NCBI RefSeq assembly: GCF_001026695.1
Contig: NZ_LDNB01000007.1
Coordinates: 437,556 to 501,555, forward strand
Reading direction: 5' to 3'
Length of the DNA: 64,000 nt
Source: Neobacillus vireti
GTDB lineage: Bacteria > Bacillota > Bacilli > Bacillales > Cytobacillaceae
The translations under genes were made by a program, and so were the position numbers. The notes below the pieces were generated by a model. The model made no database searches, was not told where the DNA came from, and saw only the letters and a program-made list of their open reading frames with translations. Every line of letters starts with the position of its first letter. Positions within the stretch are counted from its first letter, which is position 1. Positions 62,083 to 64,000 of the stretch are shown one piece after another.

Positions 62083-64000
62083 ATGAATCAAAACACGATA
62101 AAAAATGAACTAAATCTTCTTGTGAAAGGTCAAACAGTTCTACAAGGTTTAAACCCGTCCGTTACTCTTGATGACCATTCAAGACATGGATTAGTATTTC
62201 GGAACACTTCAGAATCCACCATTCCTTCTGGAAATGGCGAGGAGAGTTATCATGAAATAATTCATGTCTTTAGCGACCAGGCGGAAGAAATTTCTCTTGC
62301 CTTAAAATTTAAGATTTATCAGGACATTGTTTTTGCTTATATCGATGTAAAAATCACAAATGAGCGAATACAAAACCGACATAAATATCTTGCCCCTGAA
62401 GGCGGAATTATAATTCATGTGGCAGGACTCGGACCGGTAAAAGGTTTAATGGCGAATTACCAGCATAAAGATTGGTGGACCCGTCCTCATTTTTCTACTG
62501 AACTAGAAACCTTGCCAGAACGAACACAATCTTTCTTATGGAAAACGGATGAAGAATTCTATTATTATCTTTTGCCTGTTGTCGATAAAGTCTACCGGAC
62601 AGAGCTTGCCGGCAGCGAACAGGGAATTGATATTAAGCTATCATCCTATGCTGGTGGGTATGATGAATGCCATACACTGGCATTTGCGATTGGAATTGGG
62701 GAGAACCCTTTCGATTTATCCAAACAGACGATTGCAAATGTATTAAAGAAGCTTAACTACCCAACCTTGTTAAGAGAGAAAAAACGTTATCCAGAAATGC
62801 TTGACTCTTTAGGCTGGTGCAGTTGGGATGCTTTTTACCATGAAGTAAGTGAAAATGGCATTATCGAAAAGATGGACGAACTGAGGGAGAAGGAACTTCC
62901 AGTTAAATGGGTCATGATTGATGACGGCTGGCTGAGTGTAGAGGATAACCGGCTACGTTCCTTCGAAGCCGACCGGATCAAGTTTCCTAAGGGGCTTTCT
63001 TCAATCTCAACAAAATTAAAAAAGCAATATGGTGTGTCGTCGGTAGGTGTTTGGCATACGATTGCTGGTTATTGGGGAGGGGTACACCCAGAATTGGCTA
63101 AAAAGATGAGTGACAGTTTATATGAAACGAACAGTCACAAGTTTTTCCCTCATCCTGATGCAAACAAAGGGTTTAATTTTTGGGATGCATGGCATTCTGA
63201 CTTAAAGAAGCAAGGCATCGATTTTGTTAAGGTGGACAGCCAGAGTGCCGTCAATAATTTTATGATGTACCAGAAATCAATCGGTGAAGCTGCAAGGGGT
63301 GCTCACGCTTCATTAGAGGCGTCTGTTGGCATTCATTTTGACCAAGCCATCATCAATTGCATGGGAATGGCCGCTGAAAATATCTTTAACCGGCCAGCAT
63401 CGTCCGTATCCCGAAACAGTGATGATTTTGTCCCTGGGGAAGAAATCAGCTTTAAGGAGCATGCCCTTCAGAATGCTTATAATTCCTATTATCATGGAAA
63501 CTTATACTGGGGTGACTGGGATATGTTCTGGACGGACCATGAAGAGGATGTTCAAAACGCAGTATTACGAGCAGTCAGTGGCGGTCCTGTTTATTTTAGC
63601 GATCGCGTTGGCGAAACCGATACCGAGAAAATCTGGCCTCTAATTTGGGGCGACGGTAAGATTCTGCGTGCCGATCAGCCAGGACTTCCAACAGAAGACT
63701 GTTTATTTGTCAATCCAAATCATGACTTAGTTCCATTAAAGGTTTGGAATACTTCTGGGAATGCTGGTATCATTGCTGCTTTTAATATTCACCTGGAAGG
63801 AAAAGAAGTTGCTGGAAAGATTAGTCCGTCAGACATTTCATTACTGGATGGAGACAAATTCCTCGTCTATGATTTTTTTAAGAAAGAAGTAATCATGATG
63901 AGTGCCAATGAAACTTTTGAATTCAAACTGCAAAAGGGCGGGGTTGCCCTGTATTCCATCATCCCTGTTCAAGATGATGTAACTGCAATTGGACTTGTAA
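62083..64000 (+). CDS. Sip1/raffinose-synthase-like GH36-related protein (3'-partial)
   Basis: ATG 62083 lies 9 bp after GGAGGAGG, and the frame stays open for 639 codons to the right edge, so the gene continues outside. Recognisable parts are SLGWCSWDAFYHEV near residue 240, VMIDDGWLS near 285, GVWHTIAGYWGG near 325 and FVKVDSQSAVNNF near 380, then GDWDMFWT. These are landmarks of the raffinose synthase/seed-imbibition protein group next to GH36 alpha-galactosidases; KVDS would hold the nucleophile. It probably acts on alpha-galactosides, by hydrolysis or transfer. No signal peptide is present. Confidence 0.82.
   Translation, partial: MNQNTIKNELNLLVKGQTVLQGLNPSVTLDDHSRHGLVFRNTSESTIPSGNGEESYHEIIHVFSDQAEEISLALKFKIYQDIVFAYIDVKITNERIQNRHKYLAPEGGIIIHVAGLGPVKGLMANYQHKDWWTRPHFSTELETLPERTQSFLWKTDEEFYYYLLPVVDKVYRTELAGSEQGIDIKLSSYAGGYDECHTLAFAIGIGENPFDLSKQTIANVLKKLNYPTLLREKKRYPEMLDSLGWCSWDAFYHEVSENGIIEKMDELREKELPVKWVMIDDGWLSVEDNRLRSFEADRIKFPKGLSSISTKLKKQYGVSSVGVWHTIAGYWGGVHPELAKKMSDSLYETNSHKFFPHPDANKGFNFWDAWHSDLKKQGIDFVKVDSQSAVNNFMMYQKSIGEAARGAHASLEASVGIHFDQAIINCMGMAAENIFNRPASSVSRNSDDFVPGEEISFKEHALQNAYNSYYHGNLYWGDWDMFWTDHEEDVQNAVLRAVSGGPVYFSDRVGETDTEKIWPLIWGDGKILRADQPGLPTEDCLFVNPNHDLVPLKVWNTSGNAGIIAAFNIHLEGKEVAGKISPSDISLLDGDKFLVYDFFKKEVIMMSANETFEFKLQKGGVALYSIIPVQDDVTAIGLV

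Noticed and set aside
62549-62746. Plus-strand frames at 62549 and 63326 within the last gene
   Set aside because: They are out of frame with the continuous 639-codon Sip1-like reading, which accounts for the whole stretch.

Overview
The window looks like chromosome of a low-GC Gram-positive bacterium of the Bacillus group. The evidence is AGGAGG-type ribosome binding sites, frequent TTG and GTG starts, a SinR-like regulator, a BdbC/BdbD pair, YetF-type (DUF421) and YesL-type (DUF624) membrane proteins, and LacI-controlled sugar genes. No rRNA, tRNA, CRISPR array, insertion sequence or phage gene was seen. I cannot name a species from this sequence alone.

Region 1 (1-28,700), plus strand, is a large surface-polysaccharide cluster that enters from the left edge. 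It has an initiating sugar-phosphate transferase, acetyltransferase and aminotransferase trio (EpsL/M/N or PglC/D/E type), a SinR-like repressor, five GT2 and five GT4 glycosyltransferases, a CDP-glycerol module, a propeller protein, a NodB deacetylase fused to leucine-rich repeats, a PglK/MsbA-type ABC flippase, a PIG-L deacetylase and three membrane O-acyltransferases. Most strikingly it carries a complete CMP-Kdo pathway (cytidylyltransferase, KdsA, KdsD, KdsC), normally a Gram-negative trait. Just upstream lies a DUF115/GT42-like gene that is a good candidate for the transferase using CMP-Kdo. Two internal promoters, one before that gene and one before the Kdo genes, look like copies of one module: TTGACA promoter, a SinR-box-like inverted repeat just after the start, and a second GTTCTTT box about 105 bp downstream.

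Region 2 (28,800-35,440) is mixed housekeeping DNA: a metallophosphoesterase, YetF-like and VanZ-like membrane proteins, a 6-phosphogluconolactonase-type lactonase, a ROK fructokinase with a class I mannose-6-phosphate isomerase, and the BdbD/BdbC thiol oxidation pair, with three clear terminators.

Region 3 (35,600-64,000), plus strand, is a carbohydrate-use locus with two LacI regulators, each behind a strong promoter and two palindromic operators of its own type. The first block has a GH13 sucrose-phosphorylase-like enzyme, a GH38 alpha-mannosidase, an FGGY kinase and a DUF624 protein. The second block has an ABC sugar importer (binding lipoprotein and two permeases, no ATPase), an amidohydrolase, an unrecognised 678-residue protein, a second GH38, a SIS phosphosugar protein, a ROK kinase, a 1046-residue double FAD oxidoreductase, GH1, GH20, and a Sip1/raffinose-synthase-like GH36 relative cut by the right edge. 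None of the hydrolases has a signal peptide, so the likely logic is import of mixed mannose/GlcNAc/galactose-type oligosaccharides and breakdown in the cytoplasm. Remnants of a racemase-like gene and of a four-carbon acid sugar kinase flank the second GH38 gene, suggesting gene replacement by a duplicated GH38.
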